Below are positions 1 through 7,980 of a stretch of DNA of 34,262 nt, piece after piece. The translations under genes were made by a program, and so were the position numbers. The DNA lies in NCBI GenBank assembly GCA_016209595.1, contig JACQVV010000445.1, positions 1 to 34,262 of the forward strand. Direction: 5' to 3'. The notes under the pieces were generated by a model. The model had not been told where the DNA came from. It saw only the letters and a list, made by a program, of their open reading frames with translations, and searched no databases. Numbering within the stretch: position 1 is the first letter of the stretch; each line of letters opens with the position of its first letter. Source of the DNA: Planctomycetota bacterium. GTDB taxonomy: Bacteria; Planctomycetota; JACQVV01.

Positions 1-278
1 CCAAAGTGTTACCAAGGTTCCCGGTTGCACAACGAGGCTGCGTTGGGAGCCGGCGGCGGCCGGCGAGTTCCGCACAAGGCTGCGTTGGAACCTGGCGGCG
101 ACGCCCGAGTTCCCTACAAGGCTGCGTCGGAACCCGGCGGCGACGCCCGAGTTCCCTACAAGGCTGCGTCGAAACCCGGCGGTGACGCCCGAGTTCCGGA
201 CGAGGCTGCGTTGGGAGCCGGCCGCGCCCGGCGAGTTCCGTCCAAGGCTGCGTCGAAACTCGCGGGCGGCGCCTGAGT
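1..278. repeat. 42-bp tandem repeat array, about six degenerate copies
   Basis: Copies of a 42-bp unit follow one another; each contains the core aaggctgcgt, then a G/C-rich stretch, then cgagttcc. The two central copies (about 100-183) are nearly identical and the outer ones diverge. The first copy is already degraded at the window edge, so the array may extend upstream. Because 42 is a multiple of three, the array stays open in forward frames and could be read as a 14-residue repeat peptide. I see no ribosome-binding site or domain that supports coding. It lies upstream of the promoter of the gene at 473. Confidence 0.75.
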
Positions 279-385
279 CCCGCGGAGGCAAACCCGCCGT
301 GAGTGTCATCCGGCAGAGGGCGGCCGGTGCCGGATGGATGAGAGCGCCACCAGGCCCCGTTTTTCAGCGGCTTCGTCTTTTGTGC

Positions 386-413
386 TTGACAGGGCGGGTC
401 TAGCACATAAGGT
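386..413 (+). promoter_or_regulatory. Candidate sigma70-type promoter for the gene at 473
   Basis: A perfect TTGACA lies at 386-391. After a 16-base spacer a weaker -10 (TAAGGT) lies at 408-413. This would leave a leader of about 50 bases before the ATG at 473, which has a GAGAGGGG ribosome-binding site. The -35 is convincing and the -10 is not. Confidence 0.4.
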
Positions 414-472
414 AGTCGGGCTATCTAGGTTCGCCGGTCCAGATAACCAAGCCGCGGAGAGAGGGGCGAGAC

Positions 473-1255
473 ATGTCGGACTTCATCGTGGAAGGGCTGT
501 CGCTGGAGCAGAAGATCACCGTCGGAGAGGCGACGGCTTCGCGACTTCGGGAGAAGAGGCCCGATGACGTCGCCGCCGGCGCGCTGGCCGCCAGGCTCGA
601 GCAGGGGTCGAGCGAGATCCGGGGCGGCGCGAGCGCCGGACCGAGCGAGCGGGGGACGCGCAAGAGTCTTGTGGATGAGCTCAGGACCGCGGACCGGCGG
701 CGCGACCGGGCCGTGTCGGCATTCGACTCGGTGCTCGACGCCTGGATGTTCCGCGACGACGCTCCCGCGAAGAAGAAGGACGCCGCCTTCGTGCGGAACG
801 AGCTTCTCCCGAAGGGACTGGGCTTCCTCCGGAGCGGCTATGGCGAACAGACGGCCGGGATGACCACGCTCATCCACGACGGCGCCGAGCCCAAGGTGGC
901 CGCGGCCATCGGCCGCCTGGGTATCGCGGACTTCGTGGCCAACATCGCGGCAAGCCAAACCGCCTTCGAAAACGTCGGCGGCGCCAAGGGGGGTGCCCAT
1001 CTCGGCGCCCTGGAGGCGACGCGTACCGTCAGCAGGGCATCCCGGCGCTGGGACACCGCCATGCGCACGGTGACGAGCTACGTGGAGAGCGTCTACGAGG
1101 AAACGGTCCCTGCCCAGAAGAGCGACCTCGACTACATCTTCCAGCCGCTCGTGGAGGCCAACATCGTCGTCCGGACGCGCATCGCGCGCGGCGAGGCTGC
1201 CGAGCCGGACCGCCCCGGGACGCCGCCGGCGCCCCCCGGCGAACCAAGCCGGTAG
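473..1255 (+). CDS. Hypothetical helical protein, 260 aa
   Basis: I do not recognise this family with confidence. The ATG at 473 follows a good ribosome-binding site (gagaggggcgagac). The protein is soluble-looking, has no signal peptide or membrane segment, and is predicted mostly helical, with many Ala, Arg and Glu and alternating charges. A central block (about residues 75-190) looks like a long helical bundle, and the last 20 residues are a Pro/Gly-rich tail. The size and all-helical character recall uncharacterised families such as DUF6261, but I cannot show homology by eye. It is transcribed alone, with about 240 bases before the ATPase gene, so it is probably not part of that operon. 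Confidence 0.75.
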   Translation: MSDFIVEGLSLEQKITVGEATASRLREKRPDDVAAGALAARLEQGSSEIRGGASAGPSERGTRKSLVDELRTADRRRDRAVSAFDSVLDAWMFRDDAPAKKKDAAFVRNELLPKGLGFLRSGYGEQTAGMTTLIHDGAEPKVAAAIGRLGIADFVANIAASQTAFENVGGAKGGAHLGALEATRTVSRASRRWDTAMRTVTSYVESVYEETVPAQKSDLDYIFQPLVEANIVVRTRIARGEAAEPDRPGTPPAPPGEPSR

Positions 1256-1418
1256 AACCGGCGAGCGGACCCTAGGGCTCCGACCTTCCTCGTCCCGCCA
1301 TCCGCTCGGTACGGCGCCACGCGGAGGGCCAGAGCACGCCAGAGCGGAAAGTGACGCGCTCCTTCCGGTCGGCAAGCGGCCAGGCGCGCGAGCGACGATC
1401 CGATCCGGCCCAGCTACC

Positions 1419-1447
1419 TGGCTGGAAGCAGCCTGCTGTGCTACATT
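1419..1447 (+). promoter_or_regulatory. Candidate extended -10 promoter for the ATPase-TOPRIM pair
   Basis: TGC followed by TACATT (1439-1447) forms an extended -10. With a 17-base spacer the -35 position is TGGCTG, a poor match, as is common for extended -10 promoters. The same TGCTAC core recurs in the promoter at 30700-30728. Transcription would start about 40 bases before the ATG at 1495. Confidence 0.4.
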
Positions 1448-1494
1448 CCCTCCGAACGTGGACAACCCATGTTCCATGAACCACGGACGAGTCC

Positions 1495-2421
1495 ATGTCT
1501 GGCGAGAAGAGCGTAGCGGGCGACAAGCATTTTACGACGCTTGAGCTTGGCGACTTCCGCGGTTTCACGCGCTTGAAGCTCGATGGTCTCAAGCGGGTCA
1601 GCCTGGTCGTCGGCAAGAACAACGTGGGCAAGACATCGCTCCTGGAGGGCGTTGCACTCGCGTGTGACCCACAACTCCTGAACTCTCTCCCTGGCCTGCT
1701 GAGGGCGAGTTCCGGAGACCAGCAAAGGCGTTTTTTCCCCTGGCTCGTGCGCGACGGCGCACCGGCCGCTGCAATCCTGACGGTGTCTTCAGCCACTCGT
1801 ACCCTCACGACCTCGATCGACCGCCATGGGCCGATGATTTTCACGGAGGAGCTGCAGCCGTGGGGCAGCTGCCGGCTGATCTCCGTGCAGATGCACAGCC
1901 CGGACGATGTGGTCCGCCTTTACTCTCTCGCCACAAGAAAGCGCAGTGGCGAAGAGCAAATCCAGAGCCTGTTCAAGAGAATTGATGGCCGAGTCCGAAA
2001 GGTGCGTGTGGTGGTCGAACCCGACGGCAGCCACATTCTCGTCGATCTGGGTCTGTCCGAGATGATCCCACTTTCGCAGGCGGGGCAGGGGTTGTACCGG
2101 CTCCTCGTGGTTTTGTCCGAGCTCATCGGAGAGACTCCCGATGTGTGCCTCCTGGACGAGATCGAGAATGGCCTGCACTATTCGGCGTACGAGGATGTCT
2201 GGGCGGGACTCGCCCAGGCGACGGATGAGATGGGCGTGCAACTCATCGCCACGACCCACAGCCGCGAGTGCCTGGAAGCGGCCCATCGAGCGTTTTCCGC
2301 TCGGCCGACCTATGACCTCTCCGTAGTCCAGCTCTTCCGCATCGAGAGCGGGATAGAGGGGCGCGTCCTGGACGACAAGATGGTCGCGGCGGCTCTGGCC
2401 GGTGATATTGATCTTCGTTGA
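1495..2421 (+). CDS. AAA ATPase of the OLD/AAA_15-AAA_21 type, 308 aa
   Basis: An ABC-type/SMC-like AAA ATPase of the OLD family group. The N-terminus carries the family's start (LELGDFRGFTRLKLDGLKRV) leading into Walker A GKNNVGKTS (residues 40-48). A degenerate signature region (LSQAGQGLYRLL) precedes Walker B VCLLDEIENGLH, with D221 and E222 as magnesium and catalytic residues. A switch histidine lies in TTHS (H255). At 308 residues it is a compact ATPase without a fused TOPRIM or nuclease domain; that domain is encoded by the next gene, three bases downstream. The ribosome-binding site is weak (acggacgag). In known systems such ATPases sense phage or assemble scaffolds that hold an effector, as in PARIS, Gabija and retron-linked OLD proteins. 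That role is inferred here. Base composition is low in G+C for the window (31 of 60 in 1921-1980 by hand count), suggesting transfer. Confidence 0.9.
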   Translation: MSGEKSVAGDKHFTTLELGDFRGFTRLKLDGLKRVSLVVGKNNVGKTSLLEGVALACDPQLLNSLPGLLRASSGDQQRRFFPWLVRDGAPAAAILTVSSATRTLTTSIDRHGPMIFTEELQPWGSCRLISVQMHSPDDVVRLYSLATRKRSGEEQIQSLFKRIDGRVRKVRVVVEPDGSHILVDLGLSEMIPLSQAGQGLYRLLVVLSELIGETPDVCLLDEIENGLHYSAYEDVWAGLAQATDEMGVQLIATTHSRECLEAAHRAFSARPTYDLSVVQLFRIESGIEGRVLDDKMVAAALAGDIDLR

Positions 2422-2424
2422 TTC

Positions 2425-3072
2425 ATGGCAAAGCCCGACATCAATAAGTGCTCCTCCATCCTCTGCGTCGAGGGGCGCTCGGACCTGGACTTCATGGCGG
2501 AGATGCTGGAGAGTGTCGGACGCGGGCCCGTGTTCATCAAGCAGTTCAATGGATGGGCCGACCTTCGCCAGCAACTCTATGTCTTCTTGAGTCCGGAACT
2601 GCTCGCCACCAAAGCCGCCATCGGCGTGGTTGTCGATGCGGACACGTCGCCCGCAGGCAGATTCAAGGGCTTTCAGGACGCCCTAAAGGAGATCACCGGG
2701 AAGGAGGTCCCCTCGTCTGGAATGTGGGCTGGCACCAAACCCTCGATCGGGCTCCTGGTAGTTCCGGACATGACGACCGGCGGAGAGCTGGAAACGCTCG
2801 TTTGGCGGTCCTGGTCCGGGGACTCGCAGAATGACCAGGTGACCCGGTGCATTCTCGCGTACGAGGAGTGCCTCAAGCAGTCCAAGGTCGTTCCGAGAAG
2901 CGCCGACAAGGCGCGCATCGGTGCCCTGCTCGCGTTCAGGAACGATGATGACCCGCGCCTCGGCCCCGGCGCTCGATCCCGAGTTTTCGACCTCTTCAGC
3001 CCCGTGCTGGCCGACCTCCGGAGGTTTCTCGAGGGATTCCCCGAGGGTGTCCCGTGGTCTGTTGAAAGCTGA
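2425..3072 (+). CDS. DUF3226-like TOPRIM-fold protein, partner of the ATPase, 215 aa
   Basis: A small TOPRIM-like protein of the DUF3226 type. Visible motifs are the first acidic strand ILCVEGRSDLDF (E16), the metal-binding DxD in VVVDADTS (D71, D73), and the family's later motif LLVVPDMTTGGELE (P114, D115, E121, E123), which matches the usual G-x-MPDN...G-x-LE pattern. TOPRIM domains bind magnesium and, in OLD, Gabija and PARIS (AriB, DUF4435), act as nucleases or toxic effectors. Whether this one cuts DNA or RNA cannot be told from sequence. The stop of the ATPase gene is three bases before this ATG and there is no separate ribosome-binding site, so translation is probably coupled and the two products likely form one complex. 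The gene ends six bases from the convergent cyclase stop. G+C is low at the junction (27 of 60 in 2401-2460 by hand count). Confidence 0.82.
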   Translation: MAKPDINKCSSILCVEGRSDLDFMAEMLESVGRGPVFIKQFNGWADLRQQLYVFLSPELLATKAAIGVVVDADTSPAGRFKGFQDALKEITGKEVPSSGMWAGTKPSIGLLVVPDMTTGGELETLVWRSWSGDSQNDQVTRCILAYEECLKQSKVVPRSADKARIGALLAFRNDDDPRLGPGARSRVFDLFSPVLADLRRFLEGFPEGVPWSVES

Positions 3073-3078
3073 GAGAAA

Positions 3079-6000
3079 TCAGTCCCGCACGTCCCTCGCC
3101 GCGTCGGAGAAGGCGTCGGACGACTCGGAGAGCGCCTTGCGGAACTCGCCCGAGTCGGGTTCCGCCTCGGCCAGGACCTCGTAGGCCGGGCGAAGCACCC
3201 AGAGGCAGCCGAGGGGCTTGGCGGCGCCGATCGCGGCAAGCGCGTCGGGCCGCGCGGACGCGCGGTCCCCGGCAGCGCGTGCCGCGCGCGCGGAGAGGAG
3301 CCGGCAGCGCGCGGTGACGAGCGGGGAGCCGAACACCTCCGCCTCGGGGAGGAGGAGCTCGAGGCGCTTCCGGCCTTGCTCGAGCTTCCCCGCCGCGACG
3401 AGGGTGGCGGAGATGGCAAGCAGCGCCTCGATTCGAGCCCCCGGCGCCGCTGCCTTGTCGGCAAGCTCGTACGCCTTCTTGCCGGCGTCGAGCGCCTCCT
3501 GGAGGGAGCCGCCCGACTCCGCGATTGCCGCCCCGAGCGACGCGAGGAGGAACGGCAGGAGGTCGGTGTAGCCCACCTGCTCGGCCTGCTCCACGGCGGC
3601 GCGGTAGAACTCGACCGCCTTCTGGGGGCGGCCGATCCGGGCGTAGACGTCCCCGAGTCCCATCGCGCCGAGGATGACGAGGCGCCGCTTCTCCAGGGCC
3701 CGGCCGAGCTGGAAAGCCTGATGGACGGCGGCGAGCGACTCCTTGAAGCGGGAGACCACGAGAAGGTCGGCGGAAAGTTCGAGATAGGCGAGGCATTGCA
3801 GGCGCGGGAGCCCCGTGGCCCGCGCCCGGGCGAGCGCCTCCTTGTGACAGCGACGGGCGCTGTCGAGGTCGCCTTCCTCCCGCCAGACCTCCCCCTCGAC
3901 GAGGAACGTCTCGAGCTGACAAGCCGGGTCGGGACACCGGCGAGCGAGCTCCACTTCCTCCCGGGCCGAGGCGCGGACCCCCATCCGGAAGAGAACCCGG
4001 GAGAGACCGAGGCGCGCCGTGGCCTCGCCCGCCTGATCCCCCATTTCCGCGTGAAGGGCCGCGGCCCGCTCGAAGGCGGTCTGCGCCGCCCCCAGGGCAG
4101 CCTGCCACGAGGCGAGCCTTCCCTGCACGAGAAGGGCTCCGGCGAGCGAGTACTTGTCCCCGACTTCCTCCAGCGCGGCGCGGGCGAACTCGAGATGCCG
4201 GGTCGCGGACGGGAAGTTCTCGAGCTCGATGTAGATCTCTCCCAAGGTCTTGTGGCAGATCCCCTGGCCCAGCCGGCTCTTGATCTTCTCGTTGATCCCG
4301 AGCGACGCCTTGAGGTGCTCGGCCGCCTTGAGCAGGTCGCCCGCCTCCTTGTACGAGAGAGAGAGAGAGTGGAGGCACCGGGCCATCCCCTCCTGGTCGC
4401 CGGAGGTCTTGAGCGCCTCGAAGCTCCGGGAGAGATACCGCGCCGCTTCCTTGGCGTCCCCCCGGGCCTGGGCGAGCTGCCCCTTGTTGAGGAGCGCGTG
4501 ACCCAGGCCATAGCTGTCCTGGAACTCCTCGTAGGCCCGGTGCGCCTCCTCGAGGTAGCGCGCCGCGTCGTCGAGTTCCCCGAGCCGCGTGTAGAGCCTC
4601 CCGATCTTCGAGCTCGCGTGGGCGGCCCGCTCGCGGGCGATCCGCTGGCAGTCCTTGAGGACCTCGATCGATTTGGCGATCTGCCCGTCGTGCTCCAGGG
4701 CCCGCGAGTAGCGGTCGAGCAGCGGCAGGAGCGGCTGCTCGTCCTCGAGCTTGTGGTCCCGGATCCGCTGGATCGCTTTCTTGTAATACTCCACGGCGGT
4801 CGAGTTGGCGTAGTCCTGCTTCGCCCGGTCCCCGGCCTTCACGAGGTAGCGCACCGCGCGGCGATGATCGTCGGAGCGGTCGAAGTGGTGCGCGAGGAGA
4901 TCGATCCCGCGCTCGAGGTTGGGGAAGAAGTCCTCCTCGAGGAGCTTTCCCATCTCCCGGTGCATGTGCCGCCGGGTCTCGAAGGCGATGTTCTCGTAGA
5001 GGACCTCCTTCATCAGAGGGTGGTAGAAGGCGAACCTCCCTCCCTCCGCCTCGACGAGGATTCCCTCCTCCACCGCCTCCTTCGCGTGGTGGCGAAAATC
5101 GAGCGACGACGACTCGAGGCGCCGGTGGAGCCGTTCGAGGTCTTTCGTCGCGAACGACTCCCCCATCACCGCGGAGAGCGTGAGCACGCGCCGGCAATGG
5201 AAGCTCACCCGGTCGAGGCGGCTGATGAAGTAGGCGTGGAGCTGGTCGGACGGGCCCGCCTGGTCGAGCGGGTGAACGAGCGTGGCCGACTTCTTCTCGG
5301 CGTCCACCACGAGGTGTCCCTGGTGGACGAGGCCCCCCGCCATCTCGCCCATGAGCAGCGGGTTTCCGCGGCACCGGTCGAAGAGCCCACGGACGAGGTC
5401 CTCGGGCAGGCGCGCGACCCCGAGGTGCGACTCCAGGAGGCGGCGGGCCGTTTCAATATCAATGCCTTCGAGTTCGAGGCGGTGGACGTGCGGGAGCTGG
5501 AAGAACATCCCGAAGAGGCTCGCGTCTCGAACCGCGAGGACGAGGAGTACCGGGAGCGACTCGACCCGCTCGATCAGCTCGTGGAGCAGGCGGAGCGAGG
5601 CGGGGTCGAGGCCGTCGGCGTTGTCCAGGAAGAGCGCGAGAGGCTGGCTCCGGCTGGAGATCTCGACGACCCGCGAGACGATTTCTTTGAACTGGTCGGC
5701 GCGCCCGCGGGCGTTCAGCCCTTCGGGGGCTGCCTCGCTCCCCGGCAGCTCGACGCCAAGGTAGCTTGCGATGAAGACGTCCCACGCGGAGAGGTCGGGG
5801 AACCGCTCCTCCAGGCCGCCCTTCAGGGCCGCGAGGAGTGCCTGGGGATCGTCGGACCTGGGGATCTCCAGGATCTCCCGAAGGAGCTCGATCCAGGGCC
5901 GGTTGGGGCTCCCGACCTCCTGCGGTCCCGGTCCGATCGAGAGCGCCCGCATGCCGTGCCGGATCGAGGTCGTCTGCGCCCCCTTGAGGAGCGAGCTCTT

Positions 6001-7659
6001 CCCGATCCCCATCTCCCCCAAGACGACGAGAACCTGTCCCGAGCCCCGGGCGGCGAGCTCGGCGTTCCTGCTGAAGAACTGGAGCTCCTTTCGCCGTCCC
6101 AGGAGTTTTTTGCGGACCTGGGTCGTCGTGGCTTGCGGCGGCCGGAAGTCCTGTGTCCGGGCCAGGAGGAAGTTGGCCACCGGCTCCTTCTTCCCTTTGA
6201 CCCGGGCCGGAGGGAGCTCCTTCACCAGGAAGCCGCCGCCGAGCTGCGTCCGCGTCGATTCGCCCAGGACCACCGCTCCGTCCTCGGCCAAGGTCATCAG
6301 CCTCGCGGCGAGGTTCACCGGGTCGCCCAAGACCGTGTATTCCTTGCGGAGCGTCGAGCCGACGTTGGCGCAGAAGGCGAAACCCGTGTTCACCCCGATC
6401 CGGACCGTGAACGGCCCGCCTCCCGACCCGGCGAGCGCGGCGACCCGGTCCCGGATCCCTGCCGCGCACTGGGCCGCGTTCTTCGCGTCGTCGCCCGAGG
6501 ACGTCGGCGCGCCGAACAGGATGAGGAGGTTGTCTCCCATGGTGGCGGGCGAGACGCGCGAGATGATCCCCTTGTGCTTCTGGACCAGCCCGTGGATCTC
6601 GGTGAACACCCGCGTCAGGGGCTCGTGGATCTTCCGCGCGTCCTCGCCCGAGGCAAGGACGAGCTCGTCCAGGCCGCGCAGGTTGACGAAGAGGGTCGTC
6701 ACCTGGCGATGCTCGGGGTCCAGGTCGATCCGGTCCGGGGAAGCCTTCAGGCGCTCGAAGATCGGCTCCGGGACGAGGACCCGCAGGCGCTCGATCGCGC
6801 GCAGGAGCGCCTCGACCTTCTCGCGCGTGGACTCGGTCGCCGTGAGGCGGATCTCCGGCTTGGCGATGCGGAAGAAGCCCGTCTTCTCGTCGTCCCCGTC
6901 CGGCGCCCGCGGTACGTCCACGAGCTCCACGAACTCCCCCGACTCCTCCCCCAGGACGACGTTCTTGCCGTCTCCGGCAAGGCTCGCCCGGTCCACGAAG
7001 ACCTGCCCGCTCGCCGCCGCCGACTCGGCCTTCGCCATCCGCCGGAGCGGCTCCCCCGCCACGACGTACTCGGCGCGGTCGCTCGGGTCCCCCACCTGGC
7101 CCGCGTACACCTTCCCGGCGGCGATCCCGATCGACATCTGGAGCCGGATCTCCGGCACGCCGGCCGCCGTCTTGCGGAAGCGCGATACCGCCCGCTTCAT
7201 CTCGTGGGCGGCGCCCATCCCTCGCCGGAGGTGCCGCGCCCCCGTGGACCGAGGAAAATACGCCAGGATCGAGTCGCCTCCGAACTTGAGCACCGAGCCG
7301 TCTTCGTTCGTGACGATATCGAGGAGCTTCTCGAAGAGCGAGTTGATGACGATCGTGAGCTCCTCGCCCCCCTCCCGGCCGCGCTTTGCCATCGCCTCGG
7401 TGAGCGGGGTGAAACCCGTGATGTCCGCGAAGAGAAAGGTCCCCTCGATGAAGCACGGATCGAGGAACCCACCCGCCGGCGAGTAGAGATCGGGATCCCG
7501 CGAGATGTGTTCCGGGACGTAGCTCGTGAGCGCGTTGGCGAGATCGTTCAAGTAGCCGACCGTCTGGAGATTCTCCTCCAGCGTGAACGCCGCCCCTCCT
7601 CCCAGGACCTTGTCCACCAGGTCCGCCCGGAGGTAGCGCGAAAGGATCGCCCGGTCCAT
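3079..7659 (-). CDS. Giant adenylate cyclase-like protein: two class III cyclase domains, ATPase, TPR array (1526 aa)
   Basis: The architecture matches mammalian soluble adenylyl cyclase. Cyclase domain 1 (about 70-225) has both metal-binding Asp residues (D79 in FADITGFT, D129 in KFGGDS) and K125, but its transition-state positions are lost (GEPLRRMAKA). Cyclase domain 2 (about 318-500) lacks the first Asp (N326 in LFVNLRGL) but keeps N449 and R453 in GDPVNLAARLM. Together they could form one composite site that makes cAMP. The purine-specifying Lys of domain 2 is not evident (TMGDNLL), so activity is uncertain. An ATPase with Walker A GEMGIGKS (548-555) and Walker B LALFLDNADGLD follows, then many TPR-like helical pairs to the C-terminus. 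No membrane segment is seen. I chose the ATG at 7659 (MDRAILSRYL) because the upstream TTG at 7701 adds only a low-complexity stub. The gene is monocistronic and preceded by a large repeat. Confidence 0.9.
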   Translation of the reverse strand: MDRAILSRYLRADLVDKVLGGGAAFTLEENLQTVGYLNDLANALTSYVPEHISRDPDLYSPAGGFLDPCFIEGTFLFADITGFTPLTEAMAKRGREGGEELTIVINSLFEKLLDIVTNEDGSVLKFGGDSILAYFPRSTGARHLRRGMGAAHEMKRAVSRFRKTAAGVPEIRLQMSIGIAAGKVYAGQVGDPSDRAEYVVAGEPLRRMAKAESAAASGQVFVDRASLAGDGKNVVLGEESGEFVELVDVPRAPDGDDEKTGFFRIAKPEIRLTATESTREKVEALLRAIERLRVLVPEPIFERLKASPDRIDLDPEHRQVTTLFVNLRGLDELVLASGEDARKIHEPLTRVFTEIHGLVQKHKGIISRVSPATMGDNLLILFGAPTSSGDDAKNAAQCAAGIRDRVAALAGSGGGPFTVRIGVNTGFAFCANVGSTLRKEYTVLGDPVNLAARLMTLAEDGAVVLGESTRTQLGGGFLVKELPPARVKGKKEPVANFLLARTQDFRPPQATTTQVRKKLLGRRKELQFFSRNAELAARGSGQVLVVLGEMGIGKSSLLKGAQTTSIRHGMRALSIGPGPQEVGSPNRPWIELLREILEIPRSDDPQALLAALKGGLEERFPDLSAWDVFIASYLGVELPGSEAAPEGLNARGRADQFKEIVSRVVEISSRSQPLALFLDNADGLDPASLRLLHELIERVESLPVLLVLAVRDASLFGMFFQLPHVHRLELEGIDIETARRLLESHLGVARLPEDLVRGLFDRCRGNPLLMGEMAGGLVHQGHLVVDAEKKSATLVHPLDQAGPSDQLHAYFISRLDRVSFHCRRVLTLSAVMGESFATKDLERLHRRLESSSLDFRHHAKEAVEEGILVEAEGGRFAFYHPLMKEVLYENIAFETRRHMHREMGKLLEEDFFPNLERGIDLLAHHFDRSDDHRRAVRYLVKAGDRAKQDYANSTAVEYYKKAIQRIRDHKLEDEQPLLPLLDRYSRALEHDGQIAKSIEVLKDCQRIARERAAHASSKIGRLYTRLGELDDAARYLEEAHRAYEEFQDSYGLGHALLNKGQLAQARGDAKEAARYLSRSFEALKTSGDQEGMARCLHSLSLSYKEAGDLLKAAEHLKASLGINEKIKSRLGQGICHKTLGEIYIELENFPSATRHLEFARAALEEVGDKYSLAGALLVQGRLASWQAALGAAQTAFERAAALHAEMGDQAGEATARLGLSRVLFRMGVRASAREEVELARRCPDPACQLETFLVEGEVWREEGDLDSARRCHKEALARARATGLPRLQCLAYLELSADLLVVSRFKESLAAVHQAFQLGRALEKRRLVILGAMGLGDVYARIGRPQKAVEFYRAAVEQAEQVGYTDLLPFLLASLGAAIAESGGSLQEALDAGKKAYELADKAAAPGARIEALLAISATLVAAGKLEQGRKRLELLLPEAEVFGSPLVTARCRLLSARAARAAGDRASARPDALAAIGAAKPLGCLWVLRPAYEVLAEAEPDSGEFRKALSESSDAFSDAARDVRD

Positions 7660-7745
7660 GATTCGGCAGCCAGGATACCGCCCGGGACCCGGAGCCCACA
7701 AGGAGCGCGGAACACGCTAGGCTGGGGTTTCGCGCTTTTCTACCC

Positions 7746-7950
7746 CACGGTCACGGTCACGGTCACGGTCACGGAACACGACCACGGTCACGGAACACGA
7801 CCACGGTCACGGAACACGACCACGGTCACGGAACACGACCACGGTCACGGAACGCGACCACGGTCACGGAACGCGACCACGGCCGGCCCGGCGTGTACCG
7901 TGAACGTCGACCGTGACCGTGACCGTGAGCGTGACCGTGAGCGTGAGCGA
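7746..7950. repeat. Hexamer / 19-bp tandem repeat with an inverted-complement arm
   Basis: 7746-7770 is four units of CACGGT. It continues as about six copies of a 19-bp unit (ggaacacgaccacggtcac) to about 7882. After a short spacer, 7897-7950 holds ACCGTG/AGCGTG hexamers, the reverse complement of the first arm. The transcript of either strand could fold into a very long, register-slipping hairpin. It sits between the start of the cyclase gene and the end of the Pro-rich gene, both on the minus strand. It fills almost all of the roughly 320-base gap; I see no gene in this gap. Confidence 0.9.
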
Positions 7951-7980
7951 GGGCGGCCCGTCCGCGACGCCGGCGAAGTC

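Noticed and set aside
25..276. 83-residue repeat protein in the 42-bp array
   Set aside because: Open only because the unit is a multiple of three; no ribosome-binding site, and other frames are open as well.
7746..7950. CRISPR array
   Set aside because: Units are 6 or 19 bases, directly adjacent, with no unique spacers, and no cas genes are present.
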